A DNA stretch of 64,000 nt from the NCBI RefSeq assembly GCF_003963535.1, contig NZ_CP034539.1, positions 5,456,001 through 5,520,000 of the forward strand, in the 5' to 3' direction. Source of the stretch: Streptomyces cyaneochromogenes (GTDB lineage Bacteria > Actinomycetota > Actinomycetes > Streptomycetales > Streptomycetaceae). Positions 1 through 8,281 of this stretch are shown here, piece by piece (positions within the stretch are counted from its first letter, which is position 1; every line of letters begins with the position of its first letter). The translations under genes were made by a program, and so were the position numbers. The notes under the pieces are model-generated. The model ran no database searches and was not told where the DNA came from. It saw only the letters and a program-made list of their open reading frames with translations.

Positions 1-1881
1 GCGGTCGGCGGGGCTCATCAAGGTGCGGCCGGAGGCGGAGAGGGAACGCCAGGCGGAATCGCCGGGCACGGGGTCGGTGAAGGTGTCCGTCTCCTGCTGG
101 GCGAGGGAACCGAGCAGGGCGCGGCGGGTCTCGGGCAGCTCGGCGATGCGCCAGGAGGCCGCGCCCAGCAGCAGTGCGGTGCGGGGGTCGGTGGTGCGCA
201 GCGCGTCTGCCACGTCGGCGACCTGGCGGGCCGCTTCCTGGTTCTGCTGGCGCTCGTTGTCCTTGTATACGTCCCAGACGGCGACGGCCGTCAGCAGGGC
301 TACGGCCAGTACGGCGGACAGCGACACGGTCAGGAGCCGGTGCCGACGGCTGATCCGGGCAGCGGCTTTGCGCTCCGCCTCGCGGGCGTCCAGCGCGGCG
401 GCCAGGAAGGCCCGCTCCGTCATCGTCAGCGCCGCGTCCGTGTCGCAGTGCGGGAAGAGCTCCTCGGCGCGGGCCAGGCGGGTGCCCCGGTACAGGGCGC
501 CGGGATCTCGGTCGTGTTCCAGCCAGGCGCGGGCCGCGTCCGCGAGCATCCGGTGGTGGCGAAGCCGTTCGCGGTCCTCCTCGATCCAGCCGTGCAGCCG
601 GGGCCAGCAGGTGATCAGCGCCTCGTGGGCAAGCTGGACTCCGTCCTCATCGGCGGTCAGCAGCCGGGCCCGGGTCAGCCGCTCCACCACCATCGGTACA
701 TCCGGTTCATCCCATTCATCCAACTCCGCGCGGGACAGGGGGCGGCGGGTGTCGGGGGTGCCCTGGCCCGGCTCCACCATCCGCAGCAGTAGCTGCCGTG
801 CCGCGCGCGCCTGAGCCGGTGACAGGTCGCCGTACGCCTCCTCCGCGGTGGCGGCGATCGCACCTCGCACCCCGCCGGCGGCCTCGTATCCGGAGAGGGT
901 GAGCATGCGGCTCTTGCGGCGGCGCCAGGTCTCCAGCAGGGCGTGCGAGAGCATCGGCAGCCCGCCGGGCTCGTCGAGAACCTCGTCCACCAGGCGGGCG
1001 GTGAGCGTCCGCTCGACGCGGCACCCGGCGGCCCGGGCCGGTCCGGTCACCGCCGCCCGCAGTTCTTCCGCCGTCATGGGGCCGAGAAGCAGCCCGGCGC
1101 CGCGCAGGGCGTCCGCGAGGGCGCGGTGCTCGGCGCAGCGGGCGTAGAAGTCGGCGCGTACCGCGACGAGCACGCGCAGTCTGCTGTCCGGGGTGCGGGC
1201 GGCGAGCAGCAGGTCGATGAAGCGGGAACGTTCCTGCGGATCGCGGCAGAGGGTGAAGACCTCCTCGAACTGGTCCACCACCACCCAGCCTTCCGGTTCG
1301 TGCTCGGCAGGGTTCAGCAGATGGCCGTACGTCGTGGCGGGCCTGGCTCCGGGGGTGAGGATCCGCAGGGCCGCCGCGTCGCCGCGGGCCGCGATCTCCT
1401 CCTGCAGCCGGGGGATCAGCCCGGCCCGCAGCAGGGACGACTTCCCGCTCCCCGAGGGGCCGAACAGCACCGCGAACCGGTGCTCGCACACCAGCTCCCC
1501 GACCTCGTCGACCACCCGGTCCCGGCCGAAGAACAGATGCCGGTCGTCCGGCTCGAACCGGGCCAGACCGCGGTAAGGCGCGGGCGCATCCTCGACGTCC
1601 TCCACCGGAGCACCGGTCGCCTCCGCCTCGGCGGCCTTCCAGCGCAGCTCCCACTCGGTGGGATCGCCCCCGCAGGCGCGCACATAACCCCGGACGACGG
1701 CGAGGGACGGCAGCCGTTCACCGGCGGCAGCCAGTGACAGGGCGGTCGCCGAGAAGCCCGCCGCCTTGGCCATCGTCCGATACGAGGGACTTCCGGCGGC
1801 CTTCCGCAGCTCCCTGAGCTCATGCGCGAGCCGCTGAACGGGTCCCGCCGCCGGGTCCACCGGTCTCTCGGGACGCCCCAT
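1..1881 (-). CDS. HTH-nSTAND-WD40 signalling ATPase (3' end outside window)
   Basis: The gene is read on the minus strand from ATG at 1881 and stays open to base 1, so the C-terminal part is missing. A good GGAGGT lies 7 nt before the start. The first about 60 residues are a helix-turn-helix (SYRTMAKAAGFSATALS). A STAND-type NTPase follows, with Walker A GPSGSGKSS near residues 141-149 and Walker B VVVDQFEE near 200. A hydrophobic segment near residue 517 is followed by the start of a repeat region that is a beta-propeller in the intact paralogue at 20441-24139. Proteins of this build are large sensor ATPases, some of them anti-phage. I infer a signalling role; no effector domain is visible in the part present. 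A third, broken copy lies at 7644. Confidence 0.9.
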   Translation of the reverse strand, partial: MGRPERPVDPAAGPVQRLAHELRELRKAAGSPSYRTMAKAAGFSATALSLAAAGERLPSLAVVRGYVRACGGDPTEWELRWKAAEAEATGAPVEDVEDAPAPYRGLARFEPDDRHLFFGRDRVVDEVGELVCEHRFAVLFGPSGSGKSSLLRAGLIPRLQEEIAARGDAAALRILTPGARPATTYGHLLNPAEHEPEGWVVVDQFEEVFTLCRDPQERSRFIDLLLAARTPDSRLRVLVAVRADFYARCAEHRALADALRGAGLLLGPMTAEELRAAVTGPARAAGCRVERTLTARLVDEVLDEPGGLPMLSHALLETWRRRKSRMLTLSGYEAAGGVRGAIAATAEEAYGDLSPAQARAARQLLLRMVEPGQGTPDTRRPLSRAELDEWDEPDVPMVVERLTRARLLTADEDGVQLAHEALITCWPRLHGWIEEDRERLRHHRMLADAARAWLEHDRDPGALYRGTRLARAEELFPHCDTDAALTMTERAFLAAALDAREAERKAAARISRRHRLLTVSLSAVLAVALLTAVAVWDVYKDNERQQNQEAARQVADVADALRTTDPRTALLLGAASWRIAELPETRRALLGSLAQQETDTFTDPVPGDSAWRSLSASGRTLMSPADR

Positions 1882-2001
1882 GACACGCACCTCCGTATAT
1901 CCTGGACGTCTTGGTGGAGGCCAGGCTGCGCGGCCTCGGTCTGGGGGGCTTCGGCAGCGTTCACGCCCCCCCGTGAGCAATCCCTACGAAGAGCCGGGGC
2001 T

Positions 2002-2682
2002 CTAGAGGATCCCGCATTCGTTGGCGCGGGTGAGTGCCTCGATGCGGTTGCGGGCGCCCAGTTTCTCCAGTGTTCGTTGCACGTACGTCTTGACTGTGTT
2101 CCGGGTGAGGCCGAGGGCCTCGGCGATCTCCGGGTTCGTCTCGCCCATCGCCATGCGGCGCAGGATGTCGTACTCGCGGCGGGTCAGTCCGCGCTCCCTG
2201 AGCCGTTTGGCCAGCAGGACATTCACGTCCTGTTCGAGGCTGGTGGAGATGACGCGCTCGCCGGCGTTCACTCGCCGGATGGTGTCCACCAGATCGGATC
2301 GCTCGGTGTCCTTGAGGATGACCGCGTGCGCTCCAGCGTCGAGGGCCGCGTTCAGCGCGGCGTGCTCGGGATACGCGGTGAAGATCACGACTTTGACGCC
2401 GGGGCGGTGGGCGCGTAGTTCACGGACCACTTCGGGGGCGAGCATGTCGGGCAGGCGCAGGTCGAGGAGGACGACGTCCGGGCGCAGGAGCTCGACCGCG
2501 GTGACGGCTTCTCGCCCGGAGCGGGCGAATCCCGCGACGGCGATCCACGGGGTGTTGCTGAGGGCCACCGTGACGCCGTCCAGGACGATGGGATGGTCGT
2601 CGACGACCAGGACGCTCACTTTCTCCTGGTCGTCTGTCGTCTCCCGGGGCAGGGGCTGCTGACCCGACTCCTCCCGGTTCAT
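2002..2682 (-). CDS. LuxR/NarL-family response regulator
   Basis: The protein has 226 residues. The receiver domain spans about residues 22-140, with the acidic pair VVDDH at 27-30 and the phospho-acceptor D74 in VVLLDLRLPD. A LuxR-type helix-turn-helix (LTRREYDIL... TRNTVKTYVQ) fills residues 160-215. The start ATG overlaps the stop of the upstream kinase gene (ATGA), so the two are translationally coupled and form a cognate pair. Longer in-frame reading upstream is only the kinase gene in another frame. A likely target is the divergent DUF485-symporter operon and the dyad at 3881; this is inference. Confidence 0.95.
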   Translation of the reverse strand: MNREESGQQPLPRETTDDQEKVSVLVVDDHPIVLDGVTVALSNTPWIAVAGFARSGREAVTAVELLRPDVVLLDLRLPDMLAPEVVRELRAHRPGVKVVIFTAYPEHAALNAALDAGAHAVILKDTERSDLVDTIRRVNAGERVISTSLEQDVNVLLAKRLRERGLTRREYDILRRMAMGETNPEIAEALGLTRNTVKTYVQRTLEKLGARNRIEALTRANECGIL

Positions 2683-3821
2683 GCGGGGACCCACGCCTGT
2701 ACCGTGACGCCGCCGTCCTCGTTGCGGCCCACGCTCAGGCGTCCGCCCACGCGTGCCAGTCGTTCGGACATGGCCTGCATACCCAGTCCTTCCGAAGTGT
2801 TCCCGGTCGGAAGCCCCACGCCGTCGTCGGCGATCCGCACCGTGACCCCGCCCCTGCCGGCGAACACGCTGACCACGACGGACTGTGCCTGGGCGTGCTT
2901 CTCCACGTTCAGCAGGGCCTCCCTCGCCGCGGCGACGAGCGCCCTGACGTGGGCCGGCGGCAGCGGCGGCACATCGGTGACCGTGATGAGCCGGGCAATG
3001 ATGCCGGTGCGCTCCTGGAAGGCCCGGCAGTCGCCGCGCAGCGCCACACAGCCGGCGATCCGGTCCGGCGGAGCGTTCAGCGCGTGCAGCGACGTGCGCA
3101 ACGCGGCTGCCGCCTCCACCGTCTGCTGCTCCAGGTCGCTGAGCCGTCCCTGGAGCGCGTCCCCCGGGGGTAGTTCCTCGGCCAGCCTGCGGATGCCCGC
3201 GCCGATCGTGAAGAGCATGGCCCCGACGGTGTCGTGGAGATCGAGGGCGACCCGTCGACGCTCCTCGTGTACCGCGATCTCGGCGGCGTGCCGGGCCCGC
3301 TCCGCGACGACCACCGCGGCCGCCGCGCGGGCAGCGGCCTGTTCGAAGAGCTGTGTCGCACGGTCGTCGTACGACGCCGCGTAGCGGTTGGAGCCGTACA
3401 GCACGCCGAGCAGCCGGTCCTCGTGGACCATCGGAACGGCGATCATCGAGGTCATTCCCTCGGCCTCCACCACGGACTTGAAGTGGTGGGTGATGCTCTG
3501 GGCGTGCTGGTAGTCGCGCACCCACTTCGGTGTGCGCTCGGCGAGGACCTGGCCGCCCAGGCCACAGCCGACCGGGACCACGAGGCCGTCCACCCTGTCG
3601 GTCCGCACGTTCAACGGGTGCCTCAGAACGATCTCGTCCGGGCCTTCCGGTTCGCCGACCCAGGCTGTGTCCGCGCCGCACACGGTGGGCACCGTCGCCA
3701 CGATCCGGCGCATCGCGGCGGGGCCGTCGAGCAGGGCGAGGATCTCCCTGTAACCCTCGGTGAGCTCGAACAGCTCGTCAGATAGCGGCTGTCGATGCTG
3801 TCCGCCCACCAGACCAGTCAT
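2679..3821 (-). CDS. GAF-domain sensor histidine kinase (HK1)
   Basis: This is a 380-residue cytosolic kinase with no membrane segment. A GAF domain covers about residues 25-175 (GLGGQVLAER, MIAVPMVHEDRLLGVLYG). A HisKA_3 dimerisation domain carries the phospho-accepting histidine H196 in ALDLHDTVG. The HATPase domain has the N-box REALLNVEKH near 300-309 and the G-boxes IADDGVGLP and GLGMQAMSERL. It is the first gene of a kinase-regulator pair and diverges from the DUF485/symporter operon. A paralogue alike over its whole length lies at 9880-11025. GAF domains bind small molecules; the ligand here is unknown, and an organic acid handled by the neighbouring transporter is a guess. Confidence 0.95.
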   Translation of the reverse strand: MTGLVGGQHRQPLSDELFELTEGYREILALLDGPAAMRRIVATVPTVCGADTAWVGEPEGPDEIVLRHPLNVRTDRVDGLVVPVGCGLGGQVLAERTPKWVRDYQHAQSITHHFKSVVEAEGMTSMIAVPMVHEDRLLGVLYGSNRYAASYDDRATQLFEQAAARAAAAVVVAERARHAAEIAVHEERRRVALDLHDTVGAMLFTIGAGIRRLAEELPPGDALQGRLSDLEQQTVEAAAALRTSLHALNAPPDRIAGCVALRGDCRAFQERTGIIARLITVTDVPPLPPAHVRALVAAAREALLNVEKHAQAQSVVVSVFAGRGGVTVRIADDGVGLPTGNTSEGLGMQAMSERLARVGGRLSVGRNEDGGVTVQAWVPA

Positions 3822-3880
3822 GCTCGGGCACCTCCCTGCTCGGCCCTTACTTTCCCATGGTCACTGGTTCCGTTTCCGGA

Positions 3881-3907
3881 CGCCATCTCCATTTGGAGAC
3901 CTCCGCA
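3881..3907. promoter_or_regulatory. Conserved dyad, copy 1
   Basis: The core CTCCATTTGGAG is a near-perfect palindrome inside a block of about 25 bp that runs from CGCCATCTCC to GAGACCTCCG. The same block recurs at 11271-11295 with one base changed in the first 25, which makes the core a perfect palindrome, and more diverged at 8181-8204. Copy 1 lies about 60 bp upstream of HK1 and about 80 bp upstream of DUF485, so it could serve both divergent promoters. Conservation in non-coding DNA beside two paralogous kinases suggests an operator, most simply for the response regulator at 2002. Confidence 0.65.
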
Positions 3908-3988
3908 TGGGGCTGTCGGGCGTCCTCGGGCCCGCCCAGGATGCGTCGGTACCCCAGGCCAGCCGCCCCAGACGGAAACGCAGCCCTC

Positions 3989-4366
3989 ATGACACATGGC
4001 GCCACCCCTTGTCCCGACCACCGCGATCCCTGGCACGAACGACGCGCGGAGCCTTGGAATCGCCGGGACGAGCGGGTCGACGACCCCGTGGCCGACCTGC
4101 TCGCGTTGCGCGCCAGACGGCTTGGGCCGGTTCGGCCTGTCACGGCCGCTGTCCTCGGACTCTTCCTGCTCAACGCCGTACTCGCCGCCCTGGCACCGGA
4201 GTTCATGGGCATGGTCCTGGTCGGCCGGCTGTCCGTCGGCCTCGCCGGTGGCCTGGCGCTGTGTGCCGCCACCGCGGCCGCCGTTCGCTGGTACGCCCGT
4301 TACTCCGCCGCCTACGTCGACCCCGTCACCGAGGAGCTGAAGCGCCATGCGGGGGGTGCCCGATGA
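3989..4366 (+). CDS. DUF485 family membrane protein
   Basis: This is a small membrane protein (125 residues from ATG 3989) with two hydrophobic segments: TAAVLGLFLLNAVLAALAP and VGRLSVGLAGGLALCAATAA. The Arg/Asp-rich N-terminus and the C-terminal WYARYSAAYVDPVTEELKRH are typical of DUF485 proteins, which are normally encoded just before ActP-type acetate/monocarboxylate symporters. Here its stop overlaps the symporter start (ATGA). Family context makes it a partner of the transporter, with unknown mechanism. The frame is open further upstream, but that part reads through the dyad at 3881 and is not protein-like, so the internal ATG was chosen. Confidence 0.85.
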   Translation: MTHGATPCPDHRDPWHERRAEPWNRRDERVDDPVADLLALRARRLGPVRPVTAAVLGLFLLNAVLAALAPEFMGMVLVGRLSVGLAGGLALCAATAAAVRWYARYSAAYVDPVTEELKRHAGGAR

Positions 4367-6033
4367 GCCTCGCCCTCGAACTGATGGCCGCCCCTTCCTT
4401 CCACGTCTTCACCGTCTTCGCGCCCTTCGTCTGCTGCGCGCTGTTCCTGGCCGTGCTGGTCATCTCGGGAGACGGCACCGACGGCGCCGACGGCGGCTTC
4501 TACCTCGGCGACCGGCGGCTGTCCCCGGCCCGGGCCGGGCTGGCCCTCTTCGGCAGTTACATGTCGGCCGCCACCCTTCTCGGTACGCCGGGTCTGGTGG
4601 CGTTGACCGGCTACGACGGCATGATGATCTTCCTCTTGGGGCCTGTCGTCAGCTGGATCGTCATCCAGTTCCTGATCGCCGAGCCGTACCACAGCACGGG
4701 CCGCTTCACGGTCGGGGACTGCCTGGCACGGCGGCTGAACCCGCGTCCGGTGCACGCGGCCGCCGGCCTGGCCACGCTCGTCATCTGCCTGCTCTACCTC
4801 ATCCCCCAACTCGTCGGCGCCGGCGCCCTGGCCGCACCGGTGCTGGGTCTGACCGGGGTGGCGGCCGAGCGGAGCATGGTCGCTGCGCTCGGCTTCGTGA
4901 TGATCCTTTACGTGGCCATCGGCGGCATGCGGGCCACCACCGTCGTACAGCTGCTGAAGGCGGGTCTGCTGGTGGGCGGTGGCCTGCTCCTGGCGTTCGG
5001 GGTGCTGTCCGAGGCCGGCTGGAACCCGGGCGAGGTCCTGCACCGGGCGGCGGTCAACAGTGGTGCCGGTGACCGGTTCCTGAATCCCGGGGCTGCCGTC
5101 GGGAGCGATGCGGTCAGCAGGGTGGACGGGTTGAGTCTGCAGCTGGCCATCGTGCTCGGCGCGGCCGGACTGCCCCATCTGCTGATGCGCATCAGTGCGG
5201 TGCCCACGGCGCGCGCGGCGCGCGGAACGGTCCGCTGGGCGGCTCTCCTCACCCTCGCGTTCTGCCTGCTGGCCGCGGTCATCGGCCTGGGGGCGGGAGC
5301 CCTGGTCGGACCGGCCCGCATCACGCGTGAGAGCCCGAGCGGCAACACCGCCACGTTCCTGCTGGCGGACCAGCTGGGCGGCACGGTGTTGCTGACCGTG
5401 ATCTCCTGCGTGGCCTTCATGACGATCCTCGCGGTGGTGTCGGGGACGACACTCGCCGCGTGCGCCGCCGTGGCGCACGACCTGTACCAGGCTGCCTTCA
5501 GGCAGGGTCGGGCACCGGAGAGCCGGGAGGTCGGCTTCGCCCGCATCGCGGCCGTCCTGATCGGGGTGATCGCCACGGCGCTGTCCATGTACGCCCAGGA
5601 CATCAACGTCACCACCCTGGTCGCGCTGGCGTTCGCCGTCGCCGCGTCGACCGTGTTGCCCGCGCTGCTGTACACCCTGTACTGGAGCGGATTCACGAGC
5701 AGGGGAGCGTGCTGGACCCTCTACGGAGGGCTCGTCTCCAGCCTGACACTGTGGGCCCTCTCGCCCGGCCTGTCAGGGAGCCCCACCTCGCTGCTGCCGA
5801 ACTCGGACTTCGCCCTCTTCCCGCTCCGGTACTGCGGAATCGCCTCCATCCCCCTCGGGTTCCTGCTCGGCTGGCTCGGCTCCTTCCTCGACCACAGACA
5901 GCCTGATGTCCGGAAGTTCGCCGACCTCCAGCACCGCGTCGCCGTGGAGAACTCGACCGGAATCTCGCGTACGGGGCCCGGCGTCGCGAGGACCACCCCG
6001 GGCGACCCGGGCTCCTTCTTCACGGCCCGCTAG
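4363..6033 (+). CDS. Solute:sodium symporter (ActP-like)
   Basis: This is a 556-residue integral membrane protein with about 12-13 hydrophobic segments and the SSS-family features FYLGDRRLSPARAG near residues 45-60 and SYMSAATLLGTPGLVALTGYDG near 64-85. The family imports organic acids (acetate, pyruvate, propionate), sugars or proline with sodium. Coupling to DUF485 points to the monocarboxylate branch. The acyl-CoA ligase gene starts 36 bp later. Together they suggest uptake of a carboxylic acid followed by its CoA activation. The exact substrate cannot be read from sequence. Confidence 0.92.
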   Translation: MSLALELMAAPSFHVFTVFAPFVCCALFLAVLVISGDGTDGADGGFYLGDRRLSPARAGLALFGSYMSAATLLGTPGLVALTGYDGMMIFLLGPVVSWIVIQFLIAEPYHSTGRFTVGDCLARRLNPRPVHAAAGLATLVICLLYLIPQLVGAGALAAPVLGLTGVAAERSMVAALGFVMILYVAIGGMRATTVVQLLKAGLLVGGGLLLAFGVLSEAGWNPGEVLHRAAVNSGAGDRFLNPGAAVGSDAVSRVDGLSLQLAIVLGAAGLPHLLMRISAVPTARAARGTVRWAALLTLAFCLLAAVIGLGAGALVGPARITRESPSGNTATFLLADQLGGTVLLTVISCVAFMTILAVVSGTTLAACAAVAHDLYQAAFRQGRAPESREVGFARIAAVLIGVIATALSMYAQDINVTTLVALAFAVAASTVLPALLYTLYWSGFTSRGACWTLYGGLVSSLTLWALSPGLSGSPTSLLPNSDFALFPLRYCGIASIPLGFLLGWLGSFLDHRQPDVRKFADLQHRVAVENSTGISRTGPGVARTTPGDPGSFFTAR

Positions 6034-6069
6034 CCACACAGCCGTACCGCTTCATCCGAGGAGACACCC

Positions 6070-7638
6070 ATGCTCAACCTCGCCGTCCTGCTGGAAAACA
6101 CCGCACGCGAGGCGCCCGACCGCGACGCCGTGGTGCTGGGGGGCACACGGCTGACGTACGCGCAGATCGACACCGAGGCGAACCGGGTCGCGGCGGCACT
6201 GTCGGCCCACCGCATCGGCCCCGGCGACCGGGTGGCCCTGAGCTGCCCCAATCTGCCGTACTTCCCCATCGTCCACTACGGCATCCTCAAGGCCGGCGCG
6301 ACCGTCGTACCTCTGAACGTCCTGCTCACCGAGCGGGAGATCGCGTACCACCTCCAGGACTCCGGAGCGACCGCCTACTTCTGCTTCGAGGGCACTGAGC
6401 AACTGCCGATCGCCGAGGCGGGGGTGCGGGCGTTCGAGTCGACGCCGGGCTGTGAGCAGTTCGTGCTGCTCCCCGGCACGCCCTCCGGTGCGGCCCGGCC
6501 GGAGAACCCGGGGACGACGACGCTCGCGGAGTTCACCGACGGGATGCCCGCCGCGTTCGACACCGTGCAGACGGCGGAGACGGACACCGCGGTCATCCTT
6601 TACACCAGCGGCACGACCGGCGCCCCCAAGGGTGCCGAGCTGACACACAGCAACATGGTCCACAACGCGCTGATGGCGAGCCGCCTGTTCGCGATGGTGC
6701 CCGACGACGTCCAACTGCTGGCGCTGCCGCTGTTCCACTCCTTCGGGCAGACCGCGCAGCTCAACGCGGGATTCGCGACCGGCACCACCATCGTGCTGAT
6801 GCCGCGCTTCGACGCCCGCGCGGCGATCGAGGTCATGGTGCGCGAGCGCATCACCTTCTTCGCCGGTGTGCCGACGATGTACTGGGCCCTGCTGAACTGC
6901 GAGGACGTCACCGGATGCGACCTGGCCGCGATCGCGGAGAACCTGCGTCTCGGCGTCTCGGGCGGATCAGCCCTGCCCGTCGAGGTGCTGAAGGGCTTCG
7001 AGGAGCGCTTCTGCGTGCCCATCCTCGAAGGCTACGGACTCTCCGAGACCAGCCCCATCGCCACGTTCAACCGCATCGACCGGCCCCGCAAACCCGGCTC
7101 GATCGGGTTTCCGGCGTGGGGCGTCGAGGTGAGCGTCGTCCGCCCCGACGGCACGGAAGCAGACATCGACGAGCCCGGTGAGATCCGGATCCGCGGCCAC
7201 AACGTGATGAAGGGATACCTCGACCGGCCGGAAGCGACGGCGGAGGCCGTCGACGAGCAGGGCTGGTTCCGTACGGGCGATGTCGGCAGGCGGGATGCCG
7301 ACGGCTACCTCTACATCGTGGACCGCACCAAGGACCTCATCATCCGCGGCGGCTTCAACGTCTACCCCCGCGAACTCGAGGAAGTTCTGCTCACCCACCC
7401 GGCCGTCAGCCTCGCGGCAGTGGTCGGCGTGCCCCACGCCAGCCACGGTGAGGAGGTCAAGGCCTTCGTGATCCGCAAGCCCGGAGTCACGGCCACAGAG
7501 GCCGACATCGTGGCCTGGTGCCGGCAGAACATGGCGGGCCACAAGTACCCGCGCATCGTCGAGTTCCGGGACGGACTGCCCATGACCGCGACAGGCAAGA
7601 TCCTCAAGCGCGAGCTTGCCGATCGACCGTCGGCCTGA
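6070..7638 (+). CDS. AMP-dependent acyl-CoA synthetase/ligase
   Basis: The protein (522 residues) belongs to the ANL adenylating superfamily, which joins a carboxylic acid to CoA through an acyl-AMP. Visible motifs are the P-loop-like YTSGTTGAPKG near residues 178-188, EGYGLSETSPI near 322, the hinge TGDVGRRDADGYLYIVDRTKD near 405-425, and the C-terminal lysine in PMTATGKILKRE near 510. GAGGAG lies just before the ATG. It is third in the operon after DUF485 and the symporter, so it probably activates the imported acid. Length and motifs fit fatty-acyl or aryl-CoA ligases; substrate class is not resolved. Confidence 0.93.
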   Translation: MLNLAVLLENTAREAPDRDAVVLGGTRLTYAQIDTEANRVAAALSAHRIGPGDRVALSCPNLPYFPIVHYGILKAGATVVPLNVLLTEREIAYHLQDSGATAYFCFEGTEQLPIAEAGVRAFESTPGCEQFVLLPGTPSGAARPENPGTTTLAEFTDGMPAAFDTVQTAETDTAVILYTSGTTGAPKGAELTHSNMVHNALMASRLFAMVPDDVQLLALPLFHSFGQTAQLNAGFATGTTIVLMPRFDARAAIEVMVRERITFFAGVPTMYWALLNCEDVTGCDLAAIAENLRLGVSGGSALPVEVLKGFEERFCVPILEGYGLSETSPIATFNRIDRPRKPGSIGFPAWGVEVSVVRPDGTEADIDEPGEIRIRGHNVMKGYLDRPEATAEAVDEQGWFRTGDVGRRDADGYLYIVDRTKDLIIRGGFNVYPRELEEVLLTHPAVSLAAVVGVPHASHGEEVKAFVIRKPGVTATEADIVAWCRQNMAGHKYPRIVEFRDGLPMTATGKILKRELADRPSA

Positions 7639-7643
7639 CCTCC

Positions 7644-8014
7644 ATGGGGCGCCCTGAGACGCCGCTGGATCCCGGTGCCGGCCCGACAGCCCGCTTCGCC
7701 GACGAGCTGCGAGCCCTGCGCCGGGCGGTCGGCAGTCCCACGTACCGGCTCATGGCCCGGCGGACGCACCTCTCGGTGACCGCCCTTTCGCAGGCTGCCT
7801 CCGGCAAGCGGCTGCCGTTGCTGGAGGGTCGCCGAGGTGGCCGCGGCCGACCGTGGGGACGGCGACGAGCCGTACCTGGGACTGGCGCGGTTCGAGGCCG
7901 GCGACCGGAGGTTGTTCTTCGGGCGAGAGAGGCTGATCGAGGACCTTCTGGCGCTTGTGCGGGAGCACCGGTTCGCGGCACTGCTCGGCGCGTCGGGCAG
8001 CGGAAAGTCCTCTG
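7644..8014 (+). pseudogene. Relic of an HTH-nSTAND-WD40 gene
   Basis: The relic begins just after the ligase with ATG 7644 and reads MGRPETPLDPGAGP, the same N-terminus as the nSTAND proteins at 1881 and 24139. The helix-turn-helix is kept to about residue 62. The reading then jumps frame with loss of about 40 residues, resumes as PYLGLARFEAGDRRLFFGRE, and reaches a Walker A, GASGSGKSS, at about 8010. Right after this lysine-serine motif all similarity stops. The NTPase core and propeller are gone. It is therefore a doubly deleted, non-functional copy, in opposite orientation to its intact relatives. Confidence 0.85.
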
Positions 8015-8180
8015 CCCGCCGGAGCGGCCGCGATCTTCACGACGCGGCCCGCCTGAACCAGGGCGGTACGGCGGACCGGGGGGACGGCTGCGAAAGGCCG
8101 TCTACCCGGTCAGGGGCCCCGTGCGGAGGGGGGAACCGCGCGGGCCCTCTCCCTACGGGCCACGTGCCACGGGGCGGTGC

Positions 8181-8204
8181 CCGTCTGCAGATGGAGACCT
8201 CCGA
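8181..8204. promoter_or_regulatory. Conserved dyad, copy 2 (diverged)
   Basis: ATGGAGACCTCCG at 8191-8203 is identical to copy 3, with one base different from copy 1. The left half is diverged (CCGTCTGCAG), so the palindrome is weaker. It lies about 80 bp upstream of the likely start of the sigma-like/lectin gene, as copy 1 does for DUF485. Confidence 0.5.
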
Positions 8205-8281
8205 CTGGAGCTTCCGCACGGTTCCCGACGGGCGCAAGATCGCTCTGTGTAACAGAGGGTGACGTGGCGACGGGGGCTCGG

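Noticed and set aside
2683..3681. Long N-terminal extension of the response regulator
   Set aside because: It reads through the kinase gene in another phase. The receiver domain starts just after ATG 2682.
3760..4362. N-terminal extension of the symporter by about 200 residues
   Set aside because: The extension is Arg/Pro-rich, overlaps DUF485 in another frame and crosses the dyad. ATG 4363 in the ATGA overlap is the normal start.
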